In this document: positions 1 to 6,283 of the stretch, piece by piece
Position numbering within the stretch: position 1 is the stretch's first letter
Layout: each line of letters opens with the position of its first letter
From: Promethearchaeia archaeon
GTDB taxonomy: Archaea > Asgardarchaeota > Lokiarchaeia > Sigyniarchaeales > SOKP01
Reading direction: 5' to 3'
Length of the DNA stretch: 8,357 bases
Assembly: GCA_029856445.1 (NCBI GenBank)
Contig: JAHQWY010000158.1
Coordinates: forward strand, 1-8,357
The notes under the pieces: generated by a model
The model's input: the letters and a program-made list of their open reading frames with translations, nothing else
What the model was told of the DNA's origin: nothing
Databases searched by the model: none
Position numbers and translations under genes: made by a program

Positions 1-1403
1 CGAAGTAGACCTCTATCCAATAAACCCAACGTTTGAGCCGGAAATGAGGTCATTTTTCTAATAGCTTGTTCTAATCTTAGTACTTTTTCCTCACGTACAT
101 ACTTACCGAGGATTCTAGGGTATGTACCATAAAATCGAGGATGGGATTTACCAGATCCCATCTGTACTGACCAACCGTCTGTTCCAATCATAGTAAAGCG
201 ACTTTTCATCAAGGTTATAAGATCATCTTCATGACCATATTCGGTAATTTGTTCCACATGTGCATGGTTGTCAATCAAAATTTCATAAAATATATCAAAT
301 TCACTAGAAGATTGTTTCTTCTTGGTAATCTCTGATATTGATAATCCTTCAATCTCCCTCCATTTATCTGTTCTTTGAGAAGCTATATAGATTTTATCCC
401 ATGACATCTTAGTTCTATTAAAGCGTTCCTCCATATCTTCTTTAATTTGTTCTCTAGATTTAAGATCGTGCAATCTTTGGATAATTGCATCATTTCCTCC
501 CTCTTTTGCCCACTCTGGTAAAGAATCCTTTAGTGAATTCATACCTCTCTTGTAAGGATATTGATCAGCTCGAATTATCAATCCTTGATTATTCGCTTCT
601 TCAATCAATTGTAAGATCTCTGTACTTTTACCCCAGTTTAAAGGGCCGGCTACTTTAATATGTGAAATTTGTCCACCACGACACCGTGATTTTTCTACAA
701 TCTTTATCAGCTCTTCAATAGCTTCTAATACAAAATCCGCTTCATCCCTCATGTGACTAAAATATAATCCCCCATATTTCCCTACGATTTTAGCGCATTC
801 AATAATCTCTTTGGTGTTCGCATTTGTTTGAGGGGGATAAATTAATCCAGTAGAAATACCAAAAGCCCCTGCTCGCATTGCTTCTTCAACATATGATTGC
901 ATTTTTTTTAGCTCTTGTTTTGAGGGACGTCGAGGAGCATCTTCCAAAACTGATCGACGAACTATTCCGAATCCAACTAAAGGTACTACATTTAAAGAAC
1001 TACCTTGGTTTTCTAAAGCATCTAAATATTCCTTAAATGAGTGCCAATGAATCTTTCCATTGATCTCAAATGTTTTGCCAAAATAATCATCTTTTTCTGG
1101 ATTTAGTGGTGCATAGGACATACCACAATTGCCAACTACAACAGTTGTTATTCCCTGTTGAGCTAAGCATTCCAAATTTTGATCGAAGATGAGTGAAAGG
1201 TCAGCATGAGAGTGAACATCTATGAATCCTGGGCTTACGACATGGCCATTAGCATCAATAATAATGGCATTATCCAATTCAGTGCTAAGATTTTGAGATA
1301 TTTTTGATATCTTCCCCTCTGTGATTTCTATATCAGCAAAAAACCAAGGATTACCTGTTCCATCGAGTATTTTCCCATTCTTTATTATGATATCCAAAGT
1401 CAT
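1..1403 (-). CDS. N-acyl-D-amino-acid deacylase (D-aminoacylase family amidohydrolase), C-terminus cut off by window edge
   Basis: This is a metal-dependent amidohydrolase of the D-aminoacylase type, a family that removes the N-acyl group from N-acyl-D-amino acids. The window holds 467 codons from the ATG at 1403-1401, and the last residues run off the left edge. The N-terminal beta-sandwich start (about residues 1-60, with IIIKNGKILDGTGNP) leads into the HxH metal motif H64/H66. Next come GNCG with C93 (the metal-bridging Cys position of D-aminoacylases), SHMRDE with H217, ISHIK with H248 and the catalytic-type aspartate D409 in IGTDGW. Together these match the known active-site set of the family. 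The region of about residues 285-350 fits the family's insertion. The start is backed by a GAGGT site 6 nt upstream that overlaps the stop of the DUF169 gene, so the two are probably co-transcribed. Exact substrate is uncertain; relatives include D-glutamate deacylases and other amidohydrolases. The protein is cytoplasmic, with no signal peptide. Confidence 0.93.
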   Translation of the reverse strand, partial: MTLDIIIKNGKILDGTGNPWFFADIEITEGKISKISQNLSTELDNAIIIDANGHVVSPGFIDVHSHADLSLIFDQNLECLAQQGITTVVVGNCGMSYAPLNPEKDDYFGKTFEINGKIHWHSFKEYLDALENQGSSLNVVPLVGFGIVRRSVLEDAPRRPSKQELKKMQSYVEEAMRAGAFGISTGLIYPPQTNANTKEIIECAKIVGKYGGLYFSHMRDEADFVLEAIEELIKIVEKSRCRGGQISHIKVAGPLNWGKSTEILQLIEEANNQGLIIRADQYPYKRGMNSLKDSLPEWAKEGGNDAIIQRLHDLKSREQIKEDMEERFNRTKMSWDKIYIASQRTDKWREIEGLSISEITKKKQSSSEFDIFYEILIDNHAHVEQITEYGHEDDLITLMKSRFTMIGTDGWSVQMGSGKSHPRFYGTYPRILGKYVREEKVLRLEQAIRKMTSFPAQTLGLLDRGLL

Positions 1404-1409
1404 TATTAT

Positions 1410-1415
1410 ACCTCA
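1410..1415 (-). promoter_or_regulatory. Shine-Dalgarno site of the deacylase gene, overlapping the upstream stop codon
   Basis: On the minus strand the sequence TGAGGT combines the TGA stop of the DUF169 gene (1415-1413) with a GAGGT ribosome-binding site 6 nt before the deacylase ATG. This fixes the deacylase start and suggests translational coupling of the two genes. Confidence 0.75.
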
Positions 1416-2198
1416 TTCTAAGTTCTTATATTTTTTACGCTTCGTTGGATATGCTACTTCAGGACGCTTGATAATAAATGATTGATCGAGATCATTCGCC
1501 ATTTGTTTAGCAATATGAAAAGGAATACCAATTGATAAGAAATTTTCAGGAAACCAATAATTTCCAGTAGGATCAGTGGGACCAATAATGATACATTCCT
1601 TCGGACCACCTTCCGCCATTCCTGCAGGATATGTTACAAAAGATGCACAGGAAGGTCCCCAAGGGATTTGAGAATTAATCCCTTTCTCTGGTCGAAAATG
1701 CATTAGTGAACATAAATTTCTTATTTGTTCAGAGAGTCCAAAACAGATAAAAGCTTTAATCTCAAGATCTAAATCCTCAACATCATCGCATTTTTTAATA
1801 ACTGTATACTTTCCGAGAGGAGTAATTTTCCCTATTGAATGTAACTGCTTTTCAGCTAAGTCTGGGTCAGCTATCAAAAATTCAGCAGCTCCACCCCTAA
1901 AATCTTCTGAACCCGTTGATAAGAAATGTTTTAGGATAGGCATAAATCCTTTATAACCAAACCATGCTTGTCCTCCTGGACAGCAACCCTCCAAATCATC
2001 TTCTCCAATATATAAAGTGTCTATATTATTCTGAACTGATAGAGTAAAAATCGAGTTCGCAATGCAACGATTAATCTCCTTTATTGGAGTTGCGGCTACA
2101 GGTATAGTTTCTGAACCATAAACGCATAACACATTTGTCTTTAACTTACCCGCTTGAGCTAGCTTTATTCCAATTTCTTTACTTGTTAAATCTACCAT
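1413..2198 (-). CDS. DUF169 family protein (COG2043-like)
   Basis: This 261-residue protein belongs, by its pattern, to the DUF169 family, which is widespread in archaea and anaerobic bacteria and has no settled function. Visible family-like features are PVAATP near residues 33-38, a GCCPGG cysteine motif (C72, C73), and a central stretch with predicted hydrophobic strands. The C-terminal block GPSCASFVTYPAG (about 181-193) is followed by the region around IIIGPTDPTGN and FPENFLSIGIPF that usually ends these proteins. Nine cysteines are present (25, 45, 72, 73, 137, 152, 163, 184, 202), which would suit metal or redox chemistry, but no classic Fe-S motif is seen. There is no signal peptide or membrane segment. 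It is the first gene of an operon with the D-aminoacylase-type gene, which starts 9 nt after its stop. Only a weak GGGAT-like site precedes the ATG. Confidence 0.85.
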   Translation of the reverse strand: MVDLTSKEIGIKLAQAGKLKTNVLCVYGSETIPVAATPIKEINRCIANSIFTLSVQNNIDTLYIGEDDLEGCCPGGQAWFGYKGFMPILKHFLSTGSEDFRGGAAEFLIADPDLAEKQLHSIGKITPLGKYTVIKKCDDVEDLDLEIKAFICFGLSEQIRNLCSLMHFRPEKGINSQIPWGPSCASFVTYPAGMAEGGPKECIIIGPTDPTGNYWFPENFLSIGIPFHIAKQMANDLDQSFIIKRPEVAYPTKRKKYKNLE

Positions 2199-2220
2199 TA
2201 ATATCCCAAGTTTTTTTTCT

Positions 2221-2230
2221 TATTTAATAT
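2221..2230 (-). promoter_or_regulatory. TATA-like box for the DUF169-deacylase operon
   Basis: On the minus strand ATATTAAATA lies about 25-30 bp upstream of the ATG at 2198. Archaeal spacing would put the transcription start nearly at the start codon, giving a very short leader. This is a sequence-pattern call only. Confidence 0.45.
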
Positions 2231-2284
2231 AATCCAAAACTAAGGTTTAAGCATGTTCTTTAAAGTGCAAATGTTTTAATCTTT

Positions 2285-2296
2285 AAAAATATATAT
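2285..2296 (+). promoter_or_regulatory. TATA-like box for the DUF362 gene, suggesting a leaderless transcript
   Basis: The A/T stretch AAAAATATATAT is centred about 24 bp before the ATG at 2314, and no Shine-Dalgarno sequence precedes that ATG. This spacing is typical of archaeal leaderless mRNAs. The 115-bp region 2199-2313 therefore holds two divergent promoters and nothing else that I can see. Confidence 0.45.
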
Positions 2297-2313
2297 TGAG
2301 ATAGTGTATTAAA

Positions 2314-3510
2314 ATGATAACTATAGTTGGAGTAAACCCAGAATCCTTAGATGATGTTAAACAAGCTATGGGAAAATTAATCGATCGACTTGGTTATACA
2401 CCATCAAAACCACGTCTCTTTTTAAAACCTAATATTGTTGATGCTTTACCCCCAAGTCATGCGGTAGATGTGGATCCTATAGTAACTGGTGGTTTAATTT
2501 TAGCACTTAACGATAAATTTGATATAGAAGAATTTATTATCGGAGAGAACTCGGGATATTTTTCTGAAAAACCAGAAACTTTTAAACGCCTTATTAAAAC
2601 TTCAGGTTATGAGGAAATGGTTGAAATTTTGAAAGATGATTATAATATTCCTGTAAGTCTCGTGAATTTGGAATATGTAGAGTTAGATGAGTATGAGTGG
2701 AAATTCCCCCCCTATAAAATAAAATTACCCTCTATTTTAAAAACACACAGTTATATTAATTTACCTAAGATGAAAACTCATGGTACATGTATGGTTACTT
2801 TAGGTGTTAAAAATCAAAAGGGTCTTCTCCTCTTAAAAAACAAGAAAAAATTCCACCTTGGATTTAGAGATGATGAAGGAAAATATCATAGTAATCTACA
2901 TGAATGTATTTATGAACTGGGCGAATTAATAAAACCTGAACTTACAGTTTGTGATGCCACCACTGCTCTAGAAGGAAATGGTCCTACGACAGTTCCTGGT
3001 GCTACTTGGGTGAAAAAGTTGAATATATGTATAGGGGGAACTGATATGATAGAAGTAGACAATGCGAGCTGTCAAATTATGGGAATTCCATTGGATCTAG
3101 TAGAACATTTGAGAGAGGTTGAGGTTTCTTTAGCGCCAGGGAGTTTGCCATTAACATGTGAAGAGCCATTTAAAAGACCAGTCAAACGAACTAAACCATA
3201 TGGGAATATGTATCATCATTCTTCTATGTGGACGTGTACAGGATGTCAAATGACTATGACAAGAATGAATAGAAAAATCTATTACAATCCAGAATTAAGA
3301 GAGAAATTAAAGGAAAGAGATAAAAAATACGATAGAATTGATTTCTTTATAGGCAGAACCGAGGAAGAGGATATTCCTGAAAACCATGGTGTTTTGTTAT
3401 TTTGTGGAAATTGTACAAAAGAAGTGTCTAAATTATATCCGGATGCTATATTTGTTCCAGGATGCCCTCCTCATTACCGGGAACTAGCGAAAATCTATGT
3501 AAACCTATGA
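2314..3510 (+). CDS. DUF362 domain protein with C-terminal cysteine-rich region
   Basis: This 398-residue protein is a member of the DUF362 family, whose function is poorly known and whose members are often linked to iron-sulfur proteins. Family blocks are LFLKPNIV (about 35-42), IGENSGYF (76-83), INLPKMKTHGTCMVTLGVKN (148-167) and VCDATTALEGNGPT (212-225). The conserved Lys, His and Asp residues in these blocks are present. After the core (to about residue 290) comes a tail of about 110 residues with C308 and C311 (TCTGC), C364 and C367 (CGNC), and C384 (VPGCPP). These could bind an Fe-S cluster or zinc. Many relatives carry a standard 4Fe-4S ferredoxin domain, and I do not see the usual CxxCxxCxxxCP repeat here. 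There is no signal peptide. The gene stands alone, diverging from the DUF169 operon and converging on the GYD gene. The ATG start fits the TATA spacing. Confidence 0.88.
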   Translation: MITIVGVNPESLDDVKQAMGKLIDRLGYTPSKPRLFLKPNIVDALPPSHAVDVDPIVTGGLILALNDKFDIEEFIIGENSGYFSEKPETFKRLIKTSGYEEMVEILKDDYNIPVSLVNLEYVELDEYEWKFPPYKIKLPSILKTHSYINLPKMKTHGTCMVTLGVKNQKGLLLLKNKKKFHLGFRDDEGKYHSNLHECIYELGELIKPELTVCDATTALEGNGPTTVPGATWVKKLNICIGGTDMIEVDNASCQIMGIPLDLVEHLREVEVSLAPGSLPLTCEEPFKRPVKRTKPYGNMYHHSSMWTCTGCQMTMTRMNRKIYYNPELREKLKERDKKYDRIDFFIGRTEEEDIPENHGVLLFCGNCTKEVSKLYPDAIFVPGCPPHYRELAKIYVNL

Positions 3511-3522
3511 TTTATCTAATCC

Positions 3523-3587
3523 TTTATAACACTTATAATTAAAATTTTAAAAGAAAAATTTACCAACGTATTTCTCAGTGTTATAAA
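3523..3587. repeat. 11-bp perfect inverted repeat between convergent genes
   Basis: TTTATAACACT at 3523-3533 is the exact reverse complement of AGTGTTATAAA at 3577-3587, with a 43-nt A/T-rich spacer. It sits between the convergent ends of the DUF362 and GYD genes. The right arm runs into an 11-base A-run. It may form a stem in either transcript and act as a shared 3'-end element, but the loop is long and the arms are A/T-rich. Confidence 0.5.
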
Positions 3588-3595
3588 AAAAAAAA
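3585..3595 (-). terminator. T-run terminator of the GYD gene
   Basis: On the minus strand eleven T residues occur about 20 nt after the stop codon at 3615. A long U-tract is the main signal for intrinsic termination in archaea. No equally clear T-run follows the DUF362 gene on the plus strand. Confidence 0.6.
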
Positions 3596-3614
3596 GATTT
3601 AAAAATAATTTTCT

Positions 3615-3908
3615 TTAAGGTAAATTCTTAATAATTTCAGCTCCTTTATCTAATGGAACTGCTTGCAAGGTTTCTGTCCTTATCGCACCAGCAGCTCCAA
3701 GAGTCATGAGACCAGTCATCATAGTTTCAAAACTTGGTGCTTCAATTATCGAAACAAAGTCATAACGTCCCATGGTATAATAAAACTCCTTAATGGTTCC
3801 TCCAAGAGATTCAGTCAAATTTTTCGCTACTTCAAAACGCTGTGGAGACTCCTTAATTTTGATAATACCTTCTTGAGTAAAATTACCAAGGACTATAAAA
3901 ATCGCCAT
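3615..3908 (-). CDS. GYD domain protein
   Basis: This small 97-residue protein matches the GYD family, which has a ferredoxin-like alpha/beta barrel fold and no assigned role. The family signature is clear: FTQEGIIKIKESP (10-22), then GGTIKEFYYTMGRYDFVSIIEAP (36-58) containing the name-giving GRYD at 47-50, and a closing AIRTETLQAVPL block (75-86). The length is normal for the family. The ATG is preceded by a strong TGAGGTGA ribosome-binding site, so the start is well supported. The gene has its own TATA-like box and its own T-run terminator, so it appears to be transcribed alone. Members are thought to be cytoplasmic and probably oligomeric. A role in binding a small molecule is only a guess. 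A reading frame on the opposite strand over the same bases looks like a chance shadow. Confidence 0.93.
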   Translation of the reverse strand: MAIFIVLGNFTQEGIIKIKESPQRFEVAKNLTESLGGTIKEFYYTMGRYDFVSIIEAPSFETMMTGLMTLGAAGAIRTETLQAVPLDKGAEIIKNLP

Positions 3909-3912
3909 TCTC

Positions 3913-3920
3913 TCACCTCA
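3913..3920 (-). promoter_or_regulatory. Strong Shine-Dalgarno site of the GYD gene
   Basis: TGAGGTGA on the minus strand lies 4 nt before the ATG at 3908. It is the strongest ribosome-binding site in the window, and most of the other genes have weak or no such sites. Confidence 0.8.
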
Positions 3921-3958
3921 TATATTTGTTTATTAGTATGTTAAGGTATGTTCAATGC

Positions 3959-3968
3959 CTATTTAAAT
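3959..3968 (-). promoter_or_regulatory. TATA-like box of the GYD gene
   Basis: ATTTAAATAG on the minus strand lies about 50 bp upstream of the ATG. It predicts transcription starting near 3937 and a leader of about 30 nt that includes the Shine-Dalgarno site. A second similar box (TATTTTAAAT) lies directly upstream at 3971-3980. The rest of the 218-bp gap (3981-4104) is A/T-rich, and I see no gene or clear structure in it. Confidence 0.5.
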
Positions 3969-4104
3969 GTATTTAAAATAAGCTTTTTCACTGAGATGAA
4001 ATAAATTCACGGTTTTTAAAAGTAAATGGTTAATTAAATCCATCAAATAGATTAGTAAAGAGGATCCCTTGAGATCATTTAGCTTTTCAACAGAAATATT
4101 AAAT

Positions 4105-4113
4105 AAAAAAAAA
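4105..4113 (-). terminator. T-run terminator of the flavodoxin gene
   Basis: Nine T residues on the minus strand follow the flavodoxin stop codon (4129-4127) by about 14 nt, then ATTT extends the tract. This is a typical archaeal U-tract terminator, and it separates this gene from the GYD gene. Confidence 0.55.
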
Positions 4114-4126
4114 TGTATCTTAAAAA

Positions 4127-4588
4127 TTACATACTAAGTTTTTTTCCTAATTCCGTTGCCCATACCTTAACTTTTTCTGGATCAGTATAATCTTCCACAT
4201 CTCTATATCTTCCACCAAAAGCTTCGGCAGCAACAGGTTTGATGTGTGGATTTTTGGCTAATTTTTTGTCAATATATTTTGTGATCGCGTCTTGATAAGT
4301 TTCAGGTTTCCCTGCATAGCCAGATGATAAAAAAATTGCTACCTTCTTATCTTTAAAATCATTTTTAAGAAATTTGTTAGCTTTTCCATACCATCTTGCT
4401 ATTCGAATTCCACTGCCAATAATGATATTATTATATTGAGAAAGATCGGGTTTACTATTTTCCTTTAGATTAATTAAATCCACTTCAAATCCGTAATTGG
4501 ATTTCAAGACGTCTGAAATGATTTTGGCGTTTTCTTCGGTAACGCCCGATTTTGATACATACGCAATAAGAGTTTTATTTCCATTCAT
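4127..4588 (-). CDS. Flavodoxin domain protein (HemG-like, flavodoxin_5 type)
   Basis: This 153-residue single-domain flavodoxin would bind FMN and carry electrons in the cytoplasm. The FMN phosphate loop is SKSGVT at residues 12-17, fitting the [ST]-x-[ST]-G-x-T pattern, after the first strand TLIAYV. The second strand region NIIIGSGIRIARWYGKANKF (54-73) and VAIFLSSGYAGKP (83-95) match the layout of the protoporphyrinogen oxidase HemG and its relatives, as does the late AEAFGGRY block (121-128). Length is normal for a short flavodoxin. HemG-like proteins occur widely in archaea and anaerobes that lack that heme step, and no heme genes are visible here, so I do not assign the HemG reaction. 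The ATG start is preceded by a TATA-like box but has no strong ribosome-binding site. It lies 58 bp after the methyltransferase gene and seems to have its own promoter. Confidence 0.9.
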   Translation of the reverse strand: MNGNKTLIAYVSKSGVTEENAKIISDVLKSNYGFEVDLINLKENSKPDLSQYNNIIIGSGIRIARWYGKANKFLKNDFKDKKVAIFLSSGYAGKPETYQDAITKYIDKKLAKNPHIKPVAAEAFGGRYRDVEDYTDPEKVKVWATELGKKLSM

Positions 4589-4620
4589 TTAAATTCACTA
4601 AGTCTAAAAAATTGAAATGA

Positions 4621-4630
4621 TATTATAAAT
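4621..4630 (-). promoter_or_regulatory. TATA-like box of the flavodoxin gene
   Basis: ATTTATAATA on the minus strand is centred about 37 bp upstream of the flavodoxin ATG, which predicts a leader of about 10 nt. It lies in the short gap after the methyltransferase stop, so the flavodoxin need not depend on read-through. Confidence 0.45.
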
Positions 4631-4646
4631 ATTTGGAGTCCAATGT

Positions 4647-5504
4647 TCAATAATTTTCATATAGATTTAAACTTTTCAAGATATTATCAACTTTTGAGAA
4701 TATACCCGTAATTAGGCTTAATTCTCTTTTTGACATTAATGACCTTTCAAAAACATTTCTAAAGGCAAATTTCACATTCTCTTTTTTATGGTTTCTTATT
4801 TTTAATTTGTTTATAATGTTTTGAATAAGATCTTGAAGTAGTTGACGATCTTCTCTATTTGCTAGCAAGACAGGATGAGTCCCTCTTCCAATATTTATAT
4901 TATATATTTTTTTGAATATTTCATATAGAATTATGCCACATGCATGAGATAAGTTTAAAGAAGGATAATCTAATCCTGTAGGTATCCTCAATAAGATATC
5001 TGCAAGACTAATCTCGTCATTAGTTAATCCTCTAGATTCCTTACCAAATAATATAGCTATATTTAAAGGTTTAACTGAATTCGGTATTGTTAAATCTTGA
5101 GGGAATATTGCTAATCTTTTTATATTTGAATTCCTCATTCCTTTTGAAGTAGTAGCTAAGACCAAATCGAATTGATTGAGAAAACTTTTTAGTTTGAGGA
5201 TATGATCCTTCTGCTCTATAATGTCAATAAACTTAGCATTCATTAGGATGTTTTTACCCTGCATTGCGAATCCTTGAGTTTCATAGTTGAGGATTTTTTT
5301 TCTGTCTTCAATTGAATTAAAAATTACAAGATTTTCATAATCAAAATTTCTCATTATACGAGCAATAAAACCTATATTTGCAGCATGTTCAGGACTTACT
5401 AATACTACTGTGAAAGTAAGGTTTTTATACTCTTCAGCTCTACGAGTTTCTTGAAATGAACTTAATTCTCTCTTAAGATTTTTCTTATTCAATTTGGATA
5501 CCAC
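4647..5504 (-). CDS. trmJ: TrmJ-type SPOUT tRNA 2'-O-methyltransferase
   Basis: This SPOUT-class (SpoU/TrmJ) RNA methyltransferase uses S-adenosylmethionine to methylate a ribose 2'-OH. TrmJ enzymes act at position 32 in the tRNA anticodon loop. All three family motifs are present. Motif 1 is NIGFIARIMRNF at residues 43-54 with the catalytic-type R49. Motif 2 is LFGKESRGLTNDE at 152-164. Motif 3 is IPTGLDYPSLNLSHA at 174-188. Together they form the knotted SAM site. The tail (about 205-285) has the usual helical TrmJ extension with NREDRQLLQDLI and SKRELSLITGIF. The start must be GTG at 5504-5502: a TAA lies directly upstream in frame and the next Met is residue 51, inside motif 1. The first 28 or so residues form a Lys/Arg/Glu-rich extension before the first strand. 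There is no clear ribosome-binding site. Assignment to TrmJ rather than another SpoU subfamily is likely but not certain. Confidence 0.9.
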   Translation of the reverse strand: MVSKLNKKNLKRELSSFQETRRAEEYKNLTFTVVLVSPEHAANIGFIARIMRNFDYENLVIFNSIEDRKKILNYETQGFAMQGKNILMNAKFIDIIEQKDHILKLKSFLNQFDLVLATTSKGMRNSNIKRLAIFPQDLTIPNSVKPLNIAILFGKESRGLTNDEISLADILLRIPTGLDYPSLNLSHACGIILYEIFKKIYNINIGRGTHPVLLANREDRQLLQDLIQNIINKLKIRNHKKENVKFAFRNVFERSLMSKRELSLITGIFSKVDNILKSLNLYENY

Positions 5505-5567
5505 TTATAGCATTATTTATGACTCATAGTTACCAAATTAAGATTTTGATAATAAATTTTATGTCGT

Positions 5568-5582
5568 AAAAGAAAAAAAAAA
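5568..5582 (-). terminator. T-run terminator of the NIPSNAP-like gene pair
   Basis: On the minus strand ten T residues, then C and TTTT, begin about 23 nt after the stop codon at 5606. This fits a U-tract terminator for the two-gene unit. The rest of the 101-bp gap holds the presumed methyltransferase promoter, where an A/T stretch near 5548-5560 is a weak TATA candidate. Confidence 0.55.
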
Positions 5583-5605
5583 TTAACTACAAATTTTAGA
5601 AAATT

Positions 5606-6259
5606 TTATAGTAGAGGTGAATATGGGAGGGTATATATTGGTAATATACGCTCTTTTGGGGCTATTTCTCTCAATTGTCTGACCCATTCTTGATCTCCAG
5701 TTGCGGGTTGATAAGCCATGTTTTCAGCTTTCCACCATATATCTCCTTTCCATAAATCGATCACTTGGTTTGGATTTCCGCTAATAGGGCGCCAACTTGC
5801 AATAATAGGAGTAGGATCTGGAACTGCTTTTAGCATTGCAATAAAATCAGTCATTTTATCAGGATTTACTTCGAGAACTGCCAAAGTGTATACTTTTAGT
5901 GGATTTTTTTGACTTTCTTCAATCGCTTTGTGTAGCCTTTCAGGTGGCAATGCTCCTATTGTTTCTAGTAACCTCGAACGGCGTACAGGTGAGAATACTT
6001 CTAACTCAGCTGAATATTCACCCCATTTTCTATCCTGGCAAGATTTTATACGAAAGCTCTTTAAAGCTTCGATATCATCGAATTCAAACAAATGAGTTGT
6101 CTGCATTACCCATTCATAATTCCCATACCAAGCTGCTACTAATCGTGCCCCTAAACGTTTACAAGCAGGAATCAGTAAGTCTTGGGTAATTTTAATAAAA
6201 TTATCACGAACATCAGCACGAGCAGGGGTAAGGTTAAGAGTTTTTTCTAAATAAATCAT
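5606..6259 (-). CDS. NIPSNAP-like duplicated alpha/beta-barrel protein (second of tandem pair)
   Basis: This 217-residue protein resembles NIPSNAP and dimeric alpha/beta-barrel proteins. The first half has the typical order: MIYLE strand, helix ending IPACKRLGARLVAAW (30-44), strand with THLFEFDD, then a helix and DRKWGEYSAEL (76-86). The second half repeats the pattern, with VYTLAVLEVNPDKM (123-136), IIASWRPISGNPNQVIDLWK (152-171) and a closing helix. One chain may therefore hold two ferredoxin-like units and form a barrel by itself. About 54 of the first 100 residues match its upstream neighbour by hand alignment. The neighbour's stop lies 24 bp upstream, so both are probably on one mRNA. 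A GAGGT site lies 11 nt before the ATG, a rather long spacing. Function is unknown; small-molecule binding or stress roles are known or suggested for relatives. There is no signal peptide or membrane segment. Confidence 0.82.
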   Translation of the reverse strand: MIYLEKTLNLTPARADVRDNFIKITQDLLIPACKRLGARLVAAWYGNYEWVMQTTHLFEFDDIEALKSFRIKSCQDRKWGEYSAELEVFSPVRRSRLLETIGALPPERLHKAIEESQKNPLKVYTLAVLEVNPDKMTDFIAMLKAVPDPTPIIASWRPISGNPNQVIDLWKGDIWWKAENMAYQPATGDQEWVRQLREIAPKERILPIYTLPYSPLL

Positions 6260-6283
6260 AATACAATTCTACCTCGATACATA

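Noticed and set aside
2706..2712. Run of seven C residues inside the DUF362 gene, a possible slippage site
   Set aside because: The reading frame is intact on both sides and family motifs continue after it, so there is no evidence of frameshifting.
3663..3944. Plus-strand open frame of 93 codons
   Set aside because: It lies antisense over the well-supported GYD gene, its product resembles no family and is rich in Ser, His and Phe as expected for a shadow frame.
3981..4104. A/T-rich gap searched for a small RNA or tRNA
   Set aside because: No T-loop or acceptor-like pairing was seen, and no gene-length frame or strong stem; only promoter and terminator signals at its borders.
5718..6189. Two plus-strand open frames antisense to the second NIPSNAP-like gene
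   Set aside because: The minus-strand gene is confirmed by its paralogue next door; the antisense products have no recognisable domain or start signals.
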